DNA from: Spongiibacter tropicus DSM 19543
GTDB lineage: Bacteria; Pseudomonadota; Gammaproteobacteria; Pseudomonadales; Spongiibacteraceae
NCBI RefSeq assembly: GCF_000420325.1
Contig: NZ_ATUS01000003.1
Span: 124,001 to 188,000, forward strand
DNA length: 64,000 bases
Direction: 5' to 3'
Under the pieces are notes generated by a model. That model was not told the origin of the DNA and did not search any database. It saw only the letters and a program-made list of their open reading frames with translations. Shown here one piece after another: positions 1-9,927 of the stretch. The translations under genes were made by a program, and so were the position numbers. Position 1 is the first letter of the stretch. Every line of letters begins with the position of its first letter.

Positions 1-565
1 TGGCGTTATCGGCGCCGCTCTCATCACTGGTCAGCACCAGCCGCGCGCCGTCCTGGTCGGTAACGATGCTGGCGGTCACGCCGACATTATCGTCGGCCTC
101 ATTAATGGCATTTCGAATGCTCTCCAGCGAATCCTCGCCCGACAGCACGTCGAGACTGAAGCTTTCGCCGTTAACGGTAATGGTGAGCTGGCCGGTGCCC
201 ACCGAGGTCTGGGCATCGGTATAGCCCGCAGAAGCGATTTTGTGTCGGCTTGCCAATTGTTCAACGCTGACCTCGTGACTGCCGGCAGCGGCTTGCGTAT
301 CGGCCGTGGCGGTAAATCCGGCATCGCTTTCTACCGAGACCTTGCGACCGCTGAATGTCTCGGGATCTTGGAGGGTTTCAAGCTTGCTCTGGAAGTTTTC
401 CAGCGCTGACTTCAGTGCGCCAAAGGCGGAGACTTTTGACTCGGCCAGATACGCCTTGGAGTTCAGGCGATTTTCGGCAGGCGCACGCTCAGCCTCAACA
501 AGCTGCTCGACAATGCTGCCGATATTCAGCCCGGATCCGATGCCTGTAGAGATTATCGACGCCAT
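1..565 (-). CDS. fliD: Flagellar cap protein FliD (HAP2), N-terminal part
   Basis: The gene runs off the left edge, so only about 188 N-terminal residues are visible. FliD caps the growing filament and folds exported flagellin at the tip. The start MASIISTGIGSGLNIGSIV is the classic FliD N-terminus, followed by the coiled segment VEQLVEAERAPAENRLNSK and the region built around QLASRHKIAS. It is last in the order fliC-flaG-fliD, as in Pseudomonas. A sigma-54 type site lies about 110 bp upstream, so it may be transcribed separately from fliC. The family call is secure; the C-terminal half cannot be judged. Confidence 0.93.
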   Translation of the reverse strand, partial: MASIISTGIGSGLNIGSIVEQLVEAERAPAENRLNSKAYLAESKVSAFGALKSALENFQSKLETLQDPETFSGRKVSVESDAGFTATADTQAAAGSHEVSVEQLASRHKIASAGYTDAQTSVGTGQLTITVNGESFSLDVLSGEDSLESIRNAINEADDNVGVTASIVTDQDGARLVLTSDESGADNA

Positions 566-675
566 TTCGTTTTCCGCCCTTTCGTATGTCTCGCCGCCAG
601 TCCCTGCAACGGCTCTCAAACCCAGAGTTTATCGCCTGTTCAAACCGGCAAACACCACTGATTTTCAGCAAAGAG

Positions 676-691
676 AGCAAGCTCCATGCCA
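676..691 (-). promoter_or_regulatory. Candidate sigma-54 promoter of fliD
   Basis: Read on the minus strand the site is TGGCATGGAGCTTGCT. It matches the -24/-12 consensus TGGCACG-N4-TTGCW at all but one conserved base, with correct GG-to-GC spacing. It lies in the fliD-flaG gap, which implies a leader of roughly 100 nt for fliD. Confidence 0.7.
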
Positions 692-702
692 CGGCATGAC
701 GA

Positions 703-1143
703 CTACGCTTCCGCCTGAATCAGACTGCCGGTTCCCTCGATAAACGTCCGAGTGATCTGCAGCAGTTCTTCCGGCGGAATTTGCCGGATCACCTCGCCAG
801 ACTCGGCATGAATGACCTTGAGTATGGTTCTGCCCGTCGTCTCATCCACCGAGAACTCTAGGTCTCGCTCACGGTCACGCAGTATTTCGTTAAGCTTCGC
901 CACCGCCTGCTCGGTTTTCTCGATGCGGTCGGCGGGGTCAAATTCGGCAACCAGTGCCTTGGCAATCCGGCTGACTTCTTCCTGTGCCACGGCATCGTCG
1001 TTCTGCATCGGCACCGATGAGGCCTTGGCCGATATCGGCAATTCCTCTCCAGAGGAAGGCAAACTCTTGCCGCTTGTCTGGGTGACCGGAACGCGGGTCG
1101 GCAGAGAAGCACTTTTTACGCTAAGACTGTTATCCATAAACAT
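703..1143 (-). CDS. flaG: FlaG family flagellar protein
   Basis: This small FlaG-family protein (146 aa) lies between flagellin and the cap gene, its usual position. FlaG proteins influence filament length by an unsettled mechanism. The N-terminal ~60 residues are Ser/Pro-rich and poorly ordered. The conserved C-terminal half has the family pattern LEFSVDETTGRTILKVIH followed by IRQIPPEE. The start is ambiguous between Met1 and Met3. The gene is about 115 bp after fliC with a terminator-like hairpin between them, so it may depend on read-through or a weak promoter of its own. Confidence 0.85.
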   Translation of the reverse strand: MFMDNSLSVKSASLPTRVPVTQTSGKSLPSSGEELPISAKASSVPMQNDDAVAQEEVSRIAKALVAEFDPADRIEKTEQAVAKLNEILRDRERDLEFSVDETTGRTILKVIHAESGEVIRQIPPEELLQITRTFIEGTGSLIQAEA

Positions 1144-1179
1144 TCACCTTCTCACCCCATTTTCGTAGACCAGCAGCAA

Positions 1180-1197
1180 AAGGGCCTATTGGCCCTT
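1180..1197 (-). terminator. Terminator-like hairpin downstream of fliC
   Basis: On the minus strand an AAGGGCC/GGCCCTT stem with a 4-nt loop is followed by TTTTGCTG. It lies about 60 bp after the fliC stop, before flaG. Confidence 0.6.
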
Positions 1198-1230
1198 GCT
1201 ACTGATGACTCTCTGTTTGGGCCGAGGTGC

Positions 1231-1246
1231 CCGCCCCGAGGGGCGG
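1231..1246. other. GC-rich inverted repeat just after fliC
   Basis: CCGCCCC-GA-GGGGCGG is a perfect 7-bp stem with a 2-nt loop, 12 bp past the fliC stop codon. It lacks a T tract. It may protect the 3' end of the abundant flagellin mRNA (inference). Confidence 0.45.
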
Positions 1247-1258
1247 ACGGGTTCCGGC

Positions 1259-2752
1259 TTACTGCAGCAGGCTGAGTGCCGCCTGGGGCAGAGAGTTGGC
1301 CTGGGCCAGAATTGCAGTACCTGCCTGTTGGAGGATCTGCGCCTTGGTCAGGTTAGCCGTCTCAGCAGCAAAGTCCGCGTCGAGAATCCGACCCCGCGAT
1401 GCAGACAGGTTCTCAGAGATGGTCTGCAGGTTGGTGATGGTGGATTCGAAGCGGTTCTGTACCGCACCGAAGTCGCTGCGCATGTCACTCACGCTGGTCA
1501 GCGCAGAATCAATGCGGCGCAGCATGTCGTTGGAGCTGTCGACAGTCAGTACGTTGACGGCGGTCAGGTCACCGGATGCCGCGGCATCGCTCAGACCCAG
1601 CGTCGCTTCCAGGCCACCGCTGAAGGCGATCGCTTCAGAGGCGTGGATGGTCAGGGTGCCGTCATCGTTCAACTCGGCGCTGCCGTTGTTGCCCAGTGCC
1701 GTATTGATGGCATCCACCAGGTCCTGGGTCGAGGTGTAGGTCCCGTCAGCCACATCTACCGCGTCAGCGTCGCCGATCGCAATGCTGAGGTCACCCGCTA
1801 CCGTAACACCGCCTGCGACAGCCGCGACCGCATCGTCACCATCAGTACCGGTTACCGCCGGGAAGGAGGTGACGCCGCTGTCAGTGGTGTTGTTATCGGC
1901 ATCTGCGTCGAAGTTCGCAACAGACACTTCAGTACCGGTGCCAGTCAGGGCGCTGGTGATGGTGACGTCGTTGCCGTCATTGCTCACCACAAAGTCTGCA
2001 CCCAGAGCCGTGCCCAGATCCGTCACCAAGGCGTCGATGCCACCGGCACCGGAGTAGTCAGCACTCAGGGTAACGCCAGTAGTCGTGGTGCCATCGGTCA
2101 CATCAAAGCTGACCGTTTCGCTACTGAAGTCCGCCAGCAAAGAGGAGGCATCAAACACGCCCGAGCCCGAGGTAGCAGGAACCGCATCGGAGCCCGCCAT
2201 GATCGCTGTCAGATCAGACGAAGTCGCCGCGGTGGTAGCACCCAGTGAGTCCAGACGCATGCTGTTTTGCAGATCCAGACTGATGGTCTCGCCCACATTC
2301 GCGCCTACTTGGAAGACAGCGCTGCCGAAGGAGCCATCAAGGATCTTGCGACCGTTGAAGGAGGTCTGGTTGGCAATCCGGTCGATCTCGGCCAGACGCT
2401 GCTGGACTTCTGCATCCAGTGCTGCGCGGTCGGAATCAGAGTAAGTCGCGTTGGCAGACTGCACCGCCAGTTCGCGAATACGCTGCAGGTTGTTGGTCAT
2501 TTCGTCCAGCGCCGCTTCACCGGTTTGCGCCAGTGAGATACCGTCGTTGGCGTTGCGAACTGCCTGGTTCAGACCGTTGATCTGAGTGGTAAAGCGAGTG
2601 GTGATGGCCATGCCGGCAGCATCATCTTTCGCGCTGTTGATACGCAGACCTGTAGACAGGCGCTGCAGTGAGGTGTTCAGGGTTTCCTGTGAGCGCTGCA
2701 GGTTACGCTGGGCGTTCAACGAGGCAACATTGGTGTTGATGCTAAGTGCCAT
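1259..2752 (-). CDS. fliC: Flagellin
   Basis: This is the filament subunit (497 aa). The N-terminal D0/D1 region, residues 1 to about 170, carries the hallmark [15 protein letters not shown] and [10 protein letters not shown] segments. The C-terminal D1/D0 region, from about residue 410, ends [11 protein letters not shown] as flagellins do. The central ~230 residues are a variable acidic T/D/A-rich domain containing a Flagellin_IN-like segment ([20 protein letters not shown]). The gene has its own sigma-28 promoter about 90 bp upstream and a hairpin downstream, as expected of a late flagellar gene. Only one flagellin gene is seen in this window. Confidence 0.97.
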   Translation of the reverse strand: MALSINTNVASLNAQRNLQRSQETLNTSLQRLSTGLRINSAKDDAAGMAITTRFTTQINGLNQAVRNANDGISLAQTGEAALDEMTNNLQRIRELAVQSANATYSDSDRAALDAEVQQRLAEIDRIANQTSFNGRKILDGSFGSAVFQVGANVGETISLDLQNSMRLDSLGATTAATSSDLTAIMAGSDAVPATSGSGVFDASSLLADFSSETVSFDVTDGTTTTGVTLSADYSGAGGIDALVTDLGTALGADFVVSNDGNDVTITSALTGTGTEVSVANFDADADNNTTDSGVTSFPAVTGTDGDDAVAAVAGGVTVAGDLSIAIGDADAVDVADGTYTSTQDLVDAINTALGNNGSAELNDDGTLTIHASEAIAFSGGLEATLGLSDAAASGDLTAVNVLTVDSSNDMLRRIDSALTSVSDMRSDFGAVQNRFESTITNLQTISENLSASRGRILDADFAAETANLTKAQILQQAGTAILAQANSLPQAALSLLQ

Positions 2753-2842
2753 GGTGAATCTCCTTCCACTGTGTCATTCGCTAAAGGCGCTGGCCTTTTT
2801 TCAAGCTTCAGCCAAAATGGCCGAGGTTTGCTTTCACCCCAT

Positions 2843-2869
2843 ATAACGGCATGACCATGGCGAACTTTA
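2843..2869 (-). promoter_or_regulatory. Sigma-28 (FliA) promoter of fliC
   Basis: On the minus strand TAAAGTTC, an 11-nt spacer and GCCGTTAT match the FliA consensus TAAAGTTT-N11-GCCGATAA at 14 of 16 positions. The predicted start gives a leader of about 80 nt before fliC. Confidence 0.85.
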
Positions 2870-2951
2870 CGAATAATTTTGCGCTCTACGGGTAATTACC
2901 TAAACAAGCCTGCAAACCCCGAAGCAATGACCCGCTGCGGGGCCAGAAGAT

Positions 2952-2980
2952 ACAAAAACGCCCGCGGCGAGGCGGGCGTT
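2952..2980 (-). terminator. Rho-independent terminator after flgL
   Basis: AACGCCCGC pairs with GCGGGCGTT across a 6-nt loop. Read on the minus strand it is followed by TTTTTG. It lies 20 bp past the flgL stop and ends the long flg operon before fliC. Confidence 0.85.
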
Positions 2981-2999
2981 AACAGCGGAAAGAATGTCG

Positions 3000-4193
3000 T
3001 TACAGATAGTTGAACAAGGATAAACCCTGAACTTTGGCAAACGCCTGCTGGGCGGCCTGCAAGCCCAATTGTTGTTGCTGGAAACGCGAGATGGCTTCGG
3101 CGTAGTCGAGGTCAGTAATGCTCCCCAGATTTTCCTCCACCTGAAGAGCAATATTCTCGTTCACGTCTTTTTGACGCTCCAGCGCCTGCATCCGTGTGCC
3201 GCTCTCCGACTGACGGGCAATCAGTCTGTCCAATGCCTGATCGATATTCACCAGGGCACTGTTAATATCGCTGGTCTGCTGGGCGCGCTGTGCAGCGCCG
3301 GTTCGCGGCTGCATCAGCGTGTCGCGTAACTGGGCAACCATGCTGAACACATCTTCGGCTTCACTGGGGCGCAGTGAAAACTGATCGCCAGCCGCGGGCG
3401 TCCCGTCCACGGTTACCATCATGCCGTTGACGTTAATACTGCCACCGCTCTGATAAGCACCGCCGCCAATCACCACACCACTGGCATCGCGCAGCTCATA
3501 GTCACTGGCGCTGGTGAAGACGATATCCACCGCGTCGCCATTGAAAGCGGCGATATCGGTAATCGCTCCGGCGTCAATCACTGCATCGCCGGTATTGCTG
3601 TCCGCCGCGCGGGTTTGAAAATGGCCATTGCCATTCACCACGCCCATAAACACCTCTGAGCCCGGGCTGGTGTCGGCCAACTGCCGGTTTGTACCCACCT
3701 GCAGCATGCGCTGTCCGTCATCGCCGTTGTAGGTCACCGCCCCATTGGTCAGCGTGAATGCCTGCACATCCTGCTGGTAACCGGCAAAAATCGAGCGCCC
3801 TTCCGCATCCCGGGTATTGGCGATAGTAAGCAAGGCATCGAGCTGCTGATCCAGCTCACGGGATATCGCCAGCCGCGTTTCATTGGTCTGCGTCGCGTTG
3901 TTGGCCTCCAGTGCACGCTCACGCACCTGCTGGAGAATCTGTACACTCTCGCTCAACGCCGATTCCTCCAATCGCAGGCGACTGTCGAGCAGATTGACAT
4001 TGGTCTGAAACTGGTCGGTCTTGGCCAGCGCCCGCTGCAACTCCAGACTGCGCACTGCGCCAACGGGGTCGTCAGAAGGGCTGAGTAGCCGCTTGCCGGT
4101 GGAAAGCTGATTCTGGGTTTCCAGCAGTTTGCCCTGCTGATCGAGCATGCCGCTGATTGCCGCGCTGTATATCTGTGCCGTCGAAATTCTCAC
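3000..4193 (-). CDS. flgL: Hook-filament junction protein FlgL (HAP3)
   Basis: FlgL joins the hook to the filament together with FlgK. The N-terminus VRISTAQIYSAAISGMLDQQ and the flagellin-like C-terminal helix (DYAEAISRFQQQQLGLQAAQ) are diagnostic. A GTG start at 4193 is chosen because a GGGGAG Shine-Dalgarno sits about 8 nt upstream; a TTG five codons earlier has none. The product is about 397 aa. It follows flgK by about 30 bp and is the last gene of the flgB-L operon before a strong terminator. Confidence 0.93.
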   Translation of the reverse strand: MRISTAQIYSAAISGMLDQQGKLLETQNQLSTGKRLLSPSDDPVGAVRSLELQRALAKTDQFQTNVNLLDSRLRLEESALSESVQILQQVRERALEANNATQTNETRLAISRELDQQLDALLTIANTRDAEGRSIFAGYQQDVQAFTLTNGAVTYNGDDGQRMLQVGTNRQLADTSPGSEVFMGVVNGNGHFQTRAADSNTGDAVIDAGAITDIAAFNGDAVDIVFTSASDYELRDASGVVIGGGAYQSGGSINVNGMMVTVDGTPAAGDQFSLRPSEAEDVFSMVAQLRDTLMQPRTGAAQRAQQTSDINSALVNIDQALDRLIARQSESGTRMQALERQKDVNENIALQVEENLGSITDLDYAEAISRFQQQQLGLQAAQQAFAKVQGLSLFNYL

Positions 4194-4220
4194 TGCCGCA
4201 CTCCCCAAAACCTGGATGGA

Positions 4221-6107
4221 TTAGCTGATCGCACCGATCAGGCTTTGAAACAGTTGATTGGCCACGCTGGCCGCTTGCGCCGCCGCCTGATAGGCCTGTT
4301 GAAACTTGAGCAGGTTGGACGCCTCTTCATCGAGGTTGACGCCGGAGATTGACTCGACCGTCGCCTGCGCCTGTGTCAGCAGATTCTGCTGTGCATCGCG
4401 ATTCAGTTCCGCACTGCGGGTAGCCACGGCGATATCACCGACCAGACCACTGACGGCATCCTTCACGCTGGCGCTGCCGCCGCTGAGAATTCCCAGACTC
4501 TCGACATCCGCCATCGCCAGCATATTGCGGTTATCGCCGCTGGCGCCGGTGTTTTCGGTAATACTGAAAACATCGCCGGCGGCGGGCGTGCCGGTAATGG
4601 TGACGGTGTTGCCATTGATGGTGATGGCTTCGCCGGGCGCATAACTGTAACTGCCCGCGCCATTAATACTGTAGGTGGAGGCGTCGAGAAAGCTGATGCT
4701 GACCGCATCCGTTAAATTGGGGTGATTCGGATCGACAACGAGCGTTTCTGAAATCGACGCCGAGCCGGTATTGGCCGAGCTGGCACCGCTGCGCGTGGCC
4801 GCGGCGGCGGCGAGTTGCGCCGGATCACTCATGACCACCGTCAAATTGGCCGAGGCCGACTCCGTGGGCTTGACCAAGAAGCGGTCGCCGGCGACGACCG
4901 ATCCCGAGAGACTGATGCTGACACCGTCAATCACAAAGGGGTCGGCTGCCGTTCCACTGCCCGTCCAGTTACTGAGCGACTGCCCTGTTCCGGCATCGTT
5001 GAACTGCCAGTTCGTGCCATCAAAACGCATGGCAATATTGCGCCCGTCCAGCGCGGATACATCATTGAGGCTGGCAGCGATCGTCGCGTCACCGTCGTTG
5101 GTGGTCGCGGCAATCGACGTGGGCGCGGGCTGGGCGAAGATTGCCGAACCGCGCTGGCCGTAGAGATCCAGTCCCGCCGCATTCTGGTCATTCAGCGAGC
5201 TGGCCACCGCCGAGGCGATGCGTCCCAGCTCATTGCGGGTATCGCTCAGCAAGCCATCGCGGAAACTCAGCGACGCGCCCAAACTGCCGCCGTTGATCAC
5301 ATCGCTGATAATGCCGGTTTCGCTGGTGCTGGTAGAGACCTCCAGCCGGTCGGCCTCAAAGGCACTGCGCACCGTGTGCAGGCTATTACTCTTCTCGCCG
5401 AGTACCAGTGATTGCCCATTGCCGATGAAGACGTTCACCGAGCCATCGTCCTGCTCAACGGTAGAAATATTCACCAACTCATTGAGTTTGAGCAGCGCCT
5501 GGTCCCGCTGGTCCAGCAAATCACCGGGTACGCTGCCAAATTTCCCCTGCGCCTCGGCAATACTGCTGTTGATCTTGGCGACTTGCCCCGCCAGATCATT
5601 GATATCGTTAACGCTGGCCTGAATACGGTTGTTGATATCGGTATCCAGCGTATCCAACTGAGAGGCAAACTGCGAAAAGCGACCGCTCAGGCTTTCCGCT
5701 TCCGACAGCAGCAACTGGCGGGCAGAAAGAGACGCGGGGTCGTTCGCCAGATTCTGTACGCTGTCGTAAAAGTCCGAGAGCGCGGCACTGAGCCCGAGCT
5801 CCGAGTCTGACAGGGTGTTATCAAGCTGGCTGGCCAACTGATAATAGTTGTCGAGCTGACTGAAGGCACCACTGGCACTGCGCAACTGCTGACCGGCAAA
5901 TTCGTCGTAGACCCGGCGCACATCGCTCAACGTGACGCCGGAGCCAATCGACAGGTCGCCCATCTGCTGAGGCACCCGCGTGGCAAAATCCACCCGCTGG
6001 CGGCTGTAGCCTTCGGTGTCGGCATTGGCAATATTATGACTGGTCGTCGCCAGTGCTCGCTGGTACGACGTCAGCGCCGACAGGGCATTGCCAAGCATGT
6101 CTGCCAT
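4221..6107 (-). CDS. flgK: Hook-filament junction protein FlgK (HAP1)
   Basis: FlgK (628 aa) is the first junction protein laid on the completed hook. Residues 1-45 contain the axial-family motif SHNIANADTEGYSRQRVDF. The C-terminal ~60 residues (GVNLDEEASNLLKFQQAYQA) form the matching D0 helix. The variable middle contains two related cassettes built around 'G.A..GD.F' turns. The protein is somewhat longer than the ~550 aa of enteric FlgK. It starts 10 bp after flgJ ends and is cotranscribed. Confidence 0.96.
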   Translation of the reverse strand: MADMLGNALSALTSYQRALATTSHNIANADTEGYSRQRVDFATRVPQQMGDLSIGSGVTLSDVRRVYDEFAGQQLRSASGAFSQLDNYYQLASQLDNTLSDSELGLSAALSDFYDSVQNLANDPASLSARQLLLSEAESLSGRFSQFASQLDTLDTDINNRIQASVNDINDLAGQVAKINSSIAEAQGKFGSVPGDLLDQRDQALLKLNELVNISTVEQDDGSVNVFIGNGQSLVLGEKSNSLHTVRSAFEADRLEVSTSTSETGIISDVINGGSLGASLSFRDGLLSDTRNELGRIASAVASSLNDQNAAGLDLYGQRGSAIFAQPAPTSIAATTNDGDATIAASLNDVSALDGRNIAMRFDGTNWQFNDAGTGQSLSNWTGSGTAADPFVIDGVSISLSGSVVAGDRFLVKPTESASANLTVVMSDPAQLAAAAATRSGASSANTGSASISETLVVDPNHPNLTDAVSISFLDASTYSINGAGSYSYAPGEAITINGNTVTITGTPAAGDVFSITENTGASGDNRNMLAMADVESLGILSGGSASVKDAVSGLVGDIAVATRSAELNRDAQQNLLTQAQATVESISGVNLDEEASNLLKFQQAYQAAAQAASVANQLFQSLIGAIS

Positions 6108-6117
6108 GATGCGCTCC

Positions 6118-6531
6118 TCACTCTACAGAATCAGTATCGGCCGCAGGCCGTAAATCTTTAGTCGTACCCATCGTCAGTTGCTGGCGCAGGGCCGCCCCCG
6201 ACTCGCTCAGTGCGCTGTCATCCGCGCCGCCCTGCCCGGCCGGGCTGAGCTGGCGAACAATGGTATCGGCCAGACCAATACCCCCCTGCGCGGCCAGCGA
6301 CACCGCCAACTGTTTGTCGTGCATGTCCTGATACATGTCGCGACCACTGTCTTCAAACAGACCGCCATCGGGCACCGCGTCGCGCATGCTTTTCAGCATC
6401 ATCTGCAAGAAGATGCCCTCGAACTGACGCGCTACCGGCTCAATGGCGTCTTCACTGTTCTGCTGGGCATCGAGCCGCAGCTTCGCCAGCCCGGAGAAAT
6501 CGTGGTAGTTGGCAGCTTTGCTGACGTCCAT
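6118..6531 (-). CDS. flgJ: FlgJ rod-binding protein, short form without hydrolase domain
   Basis: At 137 aa this contains only the rod-binding domain: VARQFEGIFLQMMLKSMRDAVPDGGLF and the DMYQDMHDKQLAVSLAAQGGIGLAD core. Enteric and pseudomonad FlgJ are about 300-400 aa because a peptidoglycan hydrolase domain is fused at the C-terminus; that domain is absent here. The short protein should still cap rod assembly, while cell-wall piercing must come from a separate enzyme. Its start overlaps the flgI stop at 6531, so the two are translationally coupled. Confidence 0.92.
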   Translation of the reverse strand: MDVSKAANYHDFSGLAKLRLDAQQNSEDAIEPVARQFEGIFLQMMLKSMRDAVPDGGLFEDSGRDMYQDMHDKQLAVSLAAQGGIGLADTIVRQLSPAGQGGADDSALSESGAALRQQLTMGTTKDLRPAADTDSVE

Positions 6532-7649
6532 CAGATCACCACCAGTTCGGCGCGCAGGGCACCGGCTTGATTGAGCGCTTGCAGAATCGCCACCAGATCA
6601 CCGGGGGCTGCCCCCACCTGATTGATGGCTTTGACAATCTCTTCCAGCGTCACACCGGCATCGAGCAGGAACATCCGCGAACCGCTCTCGGTCACATCGA
6701 TACTCGATTCCTGCGCCGCCACCGTCTGTCCTGCCGCAAAGGCATTAGGCTGACTGATATCCACCCGCTCGGTCACCGACACGGTCAGACTGCCATGGGT
6801 CACGGCAGTGGGCATCACTCTGACGTTGCCGCCGATCACAATGGTGCCGGTGCGTGAATTGACCACAACCCTTGCGCGCCCTTCAGCGGGCTCAATTTCC
6901 AGCTCTTCCAGCATTGAGATAAAGGTCACTCGGCGATCCGCTTGCGGCGGCCCAAGCACTTTCACGCTGGTAGGGTCCATGGCACTGGCGGTGCCGGCAC
7001 CGAAGAATTCATTAATTTTCTGCGACAGGCGATGCGCAGTGGTGAAGTCGGGAGACTTCAGGTTGAGAATAATCTCGCCGTTGCTGGCCATCGCACTGGG
7101 CGCCGCGCGCTCGATAATCGCGCCGTTGGGAATGCGGCCTGCGCTGGGGATATTCACCGTCACCCGCGAGCCATCTTTGCCCTCCACACCCAGACCACTG
7201 ACCAGCAGGCTGCCCTGAGCGATCGCATAGACCTGTCCATCGGCCCCCATCAGAGGCGCCATCAACAGGCTCCCGCCACGCAGGCTGGCCGCATTACCGA
7301 TAGATGAGACCGTGACGTCGATCGTCTGGCCGGGCTTGGCAAAGGCCGGCAGACGCGCATGTACGGTCACCGCGGCCACGTTTTTGAGCTGTGGGTTAAC
7401 GTTATCTGGCACTTTTACGCCAAAGCCGGTGAGCATATTGCGAATACTCTGGATGGTGAACGGCGCCTGACTGGTCTGGTCACCGGTGCCACTGAGGCCG
7501 ACCACCAGGCCGTAGCCCACGAGCTGGTTGTCGCGTACGCCGGACACATCCACCAAGTCCTTCACCCGGTCGCCCCAGGCCGCCGGTGCCAGCAGTGACA
7601 GCGCCAACAGCGCTGCACTCAGAGGTTTACACAGAGAAATTCGCATCAT
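6531..7649 (-). CDS. flgI: Flagellar P-ring protein FlgI
   Basis: FlgI is secreted to the periplasm and forms the P-ring bushing in peptidoglycan. The signal peptide ([21 protein letters not shown]) is followed by the family signature [20 protein letters not shown]. The reading frame stays open further upstream. The ATG at 7649 is chosen because GAGGA lies 7 nt before it and the hydrophobic signal begins immediately after. The product is about 372 aa, the normal length. It begins 10 bp after flgH. Confidence 0.95.
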   Translation of the reverse strand: MMRISLCKPLSAALLALSLLAPAAWGDRVKDLVDVSGVRDNQLVGYGLVVGLSGTGDQTSQAPFTIQSIRNMLTGFGVKVPDNVNPQLKNVAAVTVHARLPAFAKPGQTIDVTVSSIGNAASLRGGSLLMAPLMGADGQVYAIAQGSLLVSGLGVEGKDGSRVTVNIPSAGRIPNGAIIERAAPSAMASNGEIILNLKSPDFTTAHRLSQKINEFFGAGTASAMDPTSVKVLGPPQADRRVTFISMLEELEIEPAEGRARVVVNSRTGTIVIGGNVRVMPTAVTHGSLTVSVTERVDISQPNAFAAGQTVAAQESSIDVTESGSRMFLLDAGVTLEEIVKAINQVGAAPGDLVAILQALNQAGALRAELVVI

Positions 7650-7659
7650 GATGATGTCC

Positions 7660-8343
7660 TCAGAATGGCGACAGCACAGACTGGAACAGACGTCCCAGCC
7701 AGCCCATGCTGTTGGCGTCAGCCAGCGCGCCCTTGCCGCTGTAGGTAATGCGGGCATCGGCGACTTTGTAGGAGGCCACCGAGTTATCGGCGGCAATATC
7801 TTCGGGGCGCACAATGCCTTGAATGCGGATAAATTCATCGCCCTGATTGATGGTCACCCATTTCTCGCCACGGACCCGCAAGCTGCCGTTACGCAGCACT
7901 TCCGACACGGTCACAGTGATGGAGCCGGTCAGGCTGTTGCTCTGACTGCTGCTGCCCTGCCCGGCAAAATCCTGATCGCTGCTGACGCCGGTATCGAGCA
8001 CCGGCACGCCATTGTGAGTGACACCCCGCCCCAACAGGGTGACGGTCGGCACCGAGATATTGCTCTCTTTGGCCGTACTGGTATTGGACTGTTTGGTGGC
8101 GTCGGTTTTTTCCGACAGGATAATGGTGATCACATCCCCCACCTGCCGCGCGCGGCGGTCGAGGAACAAGCTCATGCCGTAACCGGCCTGATAAATAGAG
8201 CCGGGGTTTTCATTCACGCCCACCTGCTGAGGTGGCAACTGTGATTCCCAGGCCTGAGCATCACGCTCTGGGGCCTGCGCGCAGGCTACCAGCCAGGCGC
8301 AACACAGCAGGGTCATCAGTAAGCGTATCGGGCGCATCATCAT
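7660..8343 (-). CDS. flgH: Flagellar L-ring lipoprotein FlgH
   Basis: This is an outer-membrane lipoprotein (227 aa) that forms the L-ring. The signal peptide ends in the lipobox LVAC, lipidated Cys about residue 21. The family core is present: [21 protein letters not shown] and [20 protein letters not shown]. Any of the first three Met codons could be the start. It sits between flgG and flgI with short gaps. Confidence 0.95.
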   Translation of the reverse strand: MMMRPIRLLMTLLCCAWLVACAQAPERDAQAWESQLPPQQVGVNENPGSIYQAGYGMSLFLDRRARQVGDVITIILSEKTDATKQSNTSTAKESNISVPTVTLLGRGVTHNGVPVLDTGVSSDQDFAGQGSSSQSNSLTGSITVTVSEVLRNGSLRVRGEKWVTINQGDEFIRIQGIVRPEDIAADNSVASYKVADARITYSGKGALADANSMGWLGRLFQSVLSPF

Positions 8344-8356
8344 GGCTCTACCCCGG

Positions 8357-9142
8357 TTACAGGTTGTTATTGACGTACTGCATCATTTGATCGCTGGTGG
8401 AGATCGCCTTGGAGTTCATCTCGTAGGCGCGCTGGGTCTCGATCATGTTCACCAGCTCTTCCACCACATTGACGTTGGACGATTCCAGCGAGCCCTGAGT
8501 AATGGTGCCCAGACCGCTCAAACCGGGAGTGCCGGTTTGCGGCGCGCCACTGGAGGCCGACTCAATGTAGAGGTTTTCACCCCGCGCCTGCAGACCGGCG
8601 GGGTTAATGAAATCGGCCAGTTGGAAGCTGCCTAGCTGTATCACACTGGCATCACCGGCCAGGGTCGCCGAGACCACACCGTCGTTGCCCACAGTAATGC
8701 TTTGCGTGCCCTGGGGAACGGTAATCCCCGGCTCCACCACATAACCGCTGTTGGTCACGATCTGGCCCTGATCATCGAGCTGGAAGGAACCGTCGCGGGT
8801 GTAGGCCAGCGTGCCGTCAGGCATCTGCACCTGAAAGAAGCCCTTGCCGTTCACCGCCATATCCAGATTACTGTTGGTTTGGGTCATCGTTCCCTGATTG
8901 AAAATCTTCTCGGTCGAAACCACCCGCACGCCGGTACCCACCTGCATACCGCTGGGCAGACGCGTTTGCTGGGACGACTGACCACCCACCTGACGGTGGT
9001 TCTGGTACAGCAGATCTTCAAAGGAGGCGCGGTCGCGCTTGAACCCGGTGGTATTGGCATTTGCCAGGTTGTTGCTGACTACCTGCATGCGGGTGTTCTG
9101 CGCATCCAGTCCGGTTTTTGCTACCCAAAGAGATGAGTTCAT
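8357..9142 (-). CDS. flgG: Distal rod protein FlgG
   Basis: FlgG (261 aa) builds the distal rod that crosses the P and L rings. The N-terminus [20 protein letters not shown] and motif [21 protein letters not shown] are typical. The distal-rod-specific segment is also present: [20 protein letters not shown]. The C-terminal helix [20 protein letters not shown] matches the axial family. It is 13 bp downstream of flgF in the operon. Confidence 0.96.
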   Translation of the reverse strand: MNSSLWVAKTGLDAQNTRMQVVSNNLANANTTGFKRDRASFEDLLYQNHRQVGGQSSQQTRLPSGMQVGTGVRVVSTEKIFNQGTMTQTNSNLDMAVNGKGFFQVQMPDGTLAYTRDGSFQLDDQGQIVTNSGYVVEPGITVPQGTQSITVGNDGVVSATLAGDASVIQLGSFQLADFINPAGLQARGENLYIESASSGAPQTGTPGLSGLGTITQGSLESSNVNVVEELVNMIETQRAYEMNSKAISTSDQMMQYVNNNL

Positions 9143-9155
9143 GTGCTAATCCTCG

Positions 9156-9896
9156 TTATTCCACTCGCATCAGGCGCGCGCCGGTTTCCGACACGGTGTT
9201 GGCGGTGCTCATCACCTTCACCTGCATTTCGTAACGTCGTGCCAGTTCAATCATGGTGACCATGGCGTCGACCGTATTCACATTGGAGCCTTCCAGATTG
9301 CCAGAGCGCACCCGCACATCGGCATCAGCGGGCGGCGTGGCGCCGTCTACAGTGCGAATCAGCCCGTCCTCCCCCTTGCGCAGCTGCGCGGGGTCGGCAC
9401 TGACCAGGCGAATGCGATCCACAATAATTGACGACTCTGGTCCCAGCCCTTTCGGAACCACGGACACCGTGCCATCGCTACCGATCGTCAGGCTGTCATG
9501 CTCGGGAACCGCCAGCGGACCACCGTCGCCCATCACCGGCTGTCCGGCACCGTTGATCAATTGTCCGTCGGCCGTCAGGTGCAGGTCGCCGCGGCGGCTC
9601 AGGGCTTCACCGCCCTGAGCGTCCTGCACCACAAACCAGCCCTCTCCCTGAATCGCCACGTCCAGCGAACGACCGGTGCTCATAATGCTGCCCTCGCTGA
9701 AATCACTCAGCTTGGCATCAAGCACGGCATTCACCCGCGTGGCCTGCCCCGGCCCTTCGATGGGCTGAGACATCAGGGCGTGGAAGTCGGCACGAAAACC
9801 CGCCGTGCTCGCGTTTGCCAGATTATTGGCATTCGCGGTCTGTGCCATCTCGGTGTGCTTCGCAGCGGTCATGCCGAGATACAGTAAGCGGTCCAT
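9156..9896 (-). CDS. flgF: Proximal rod protein FlgF
   Basis: FlgF (246 aa) is a proximal rod component. It begins MDRLLYLGMTAAKHTEMAQT and carries the axial motif ANNLANASTAGFRADFHAL and the C-terminal EGSNVNTVDAMVTMIELARR. Its length matches the family. It lies between flgE and flgG and is separated from flgE by about 30 bp. Confidence 0.95.
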   Translation of the reverse strand: MDRLLYLGMTAAKHTEMAQTANANNLANASTAGFRADFHALMSQPIEGPGQATRVNAVLDAKLSDFSEGSIMSTGRSLDVAIQGEGWFVVQDAQGGEALSRRGDLHLTADGQLINGAGQPVMGDGGPLAVPEHDSLTIGSDGTVSVVPKGLGPESSIIVDRIRLVSADPAQLRKGEDGLIRTVDGATPPADADVRVRSGNLEGSNVNTVDAMVTMIELARRYEMQVKVMSTANTVSETGARLMRVE

Positions 9897-9927
9897 AGTT
9901 GCCTCCTTCCTATCTGCCAGTCAGTGC

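Noticed and set aside
1196-2248. 350-codon plus-strand open frame opposite fliC
   Set aside because: It is antisense to a clear flagellin gene and its sequence is low-complexity and non-homologous in style; a compositional shadow.
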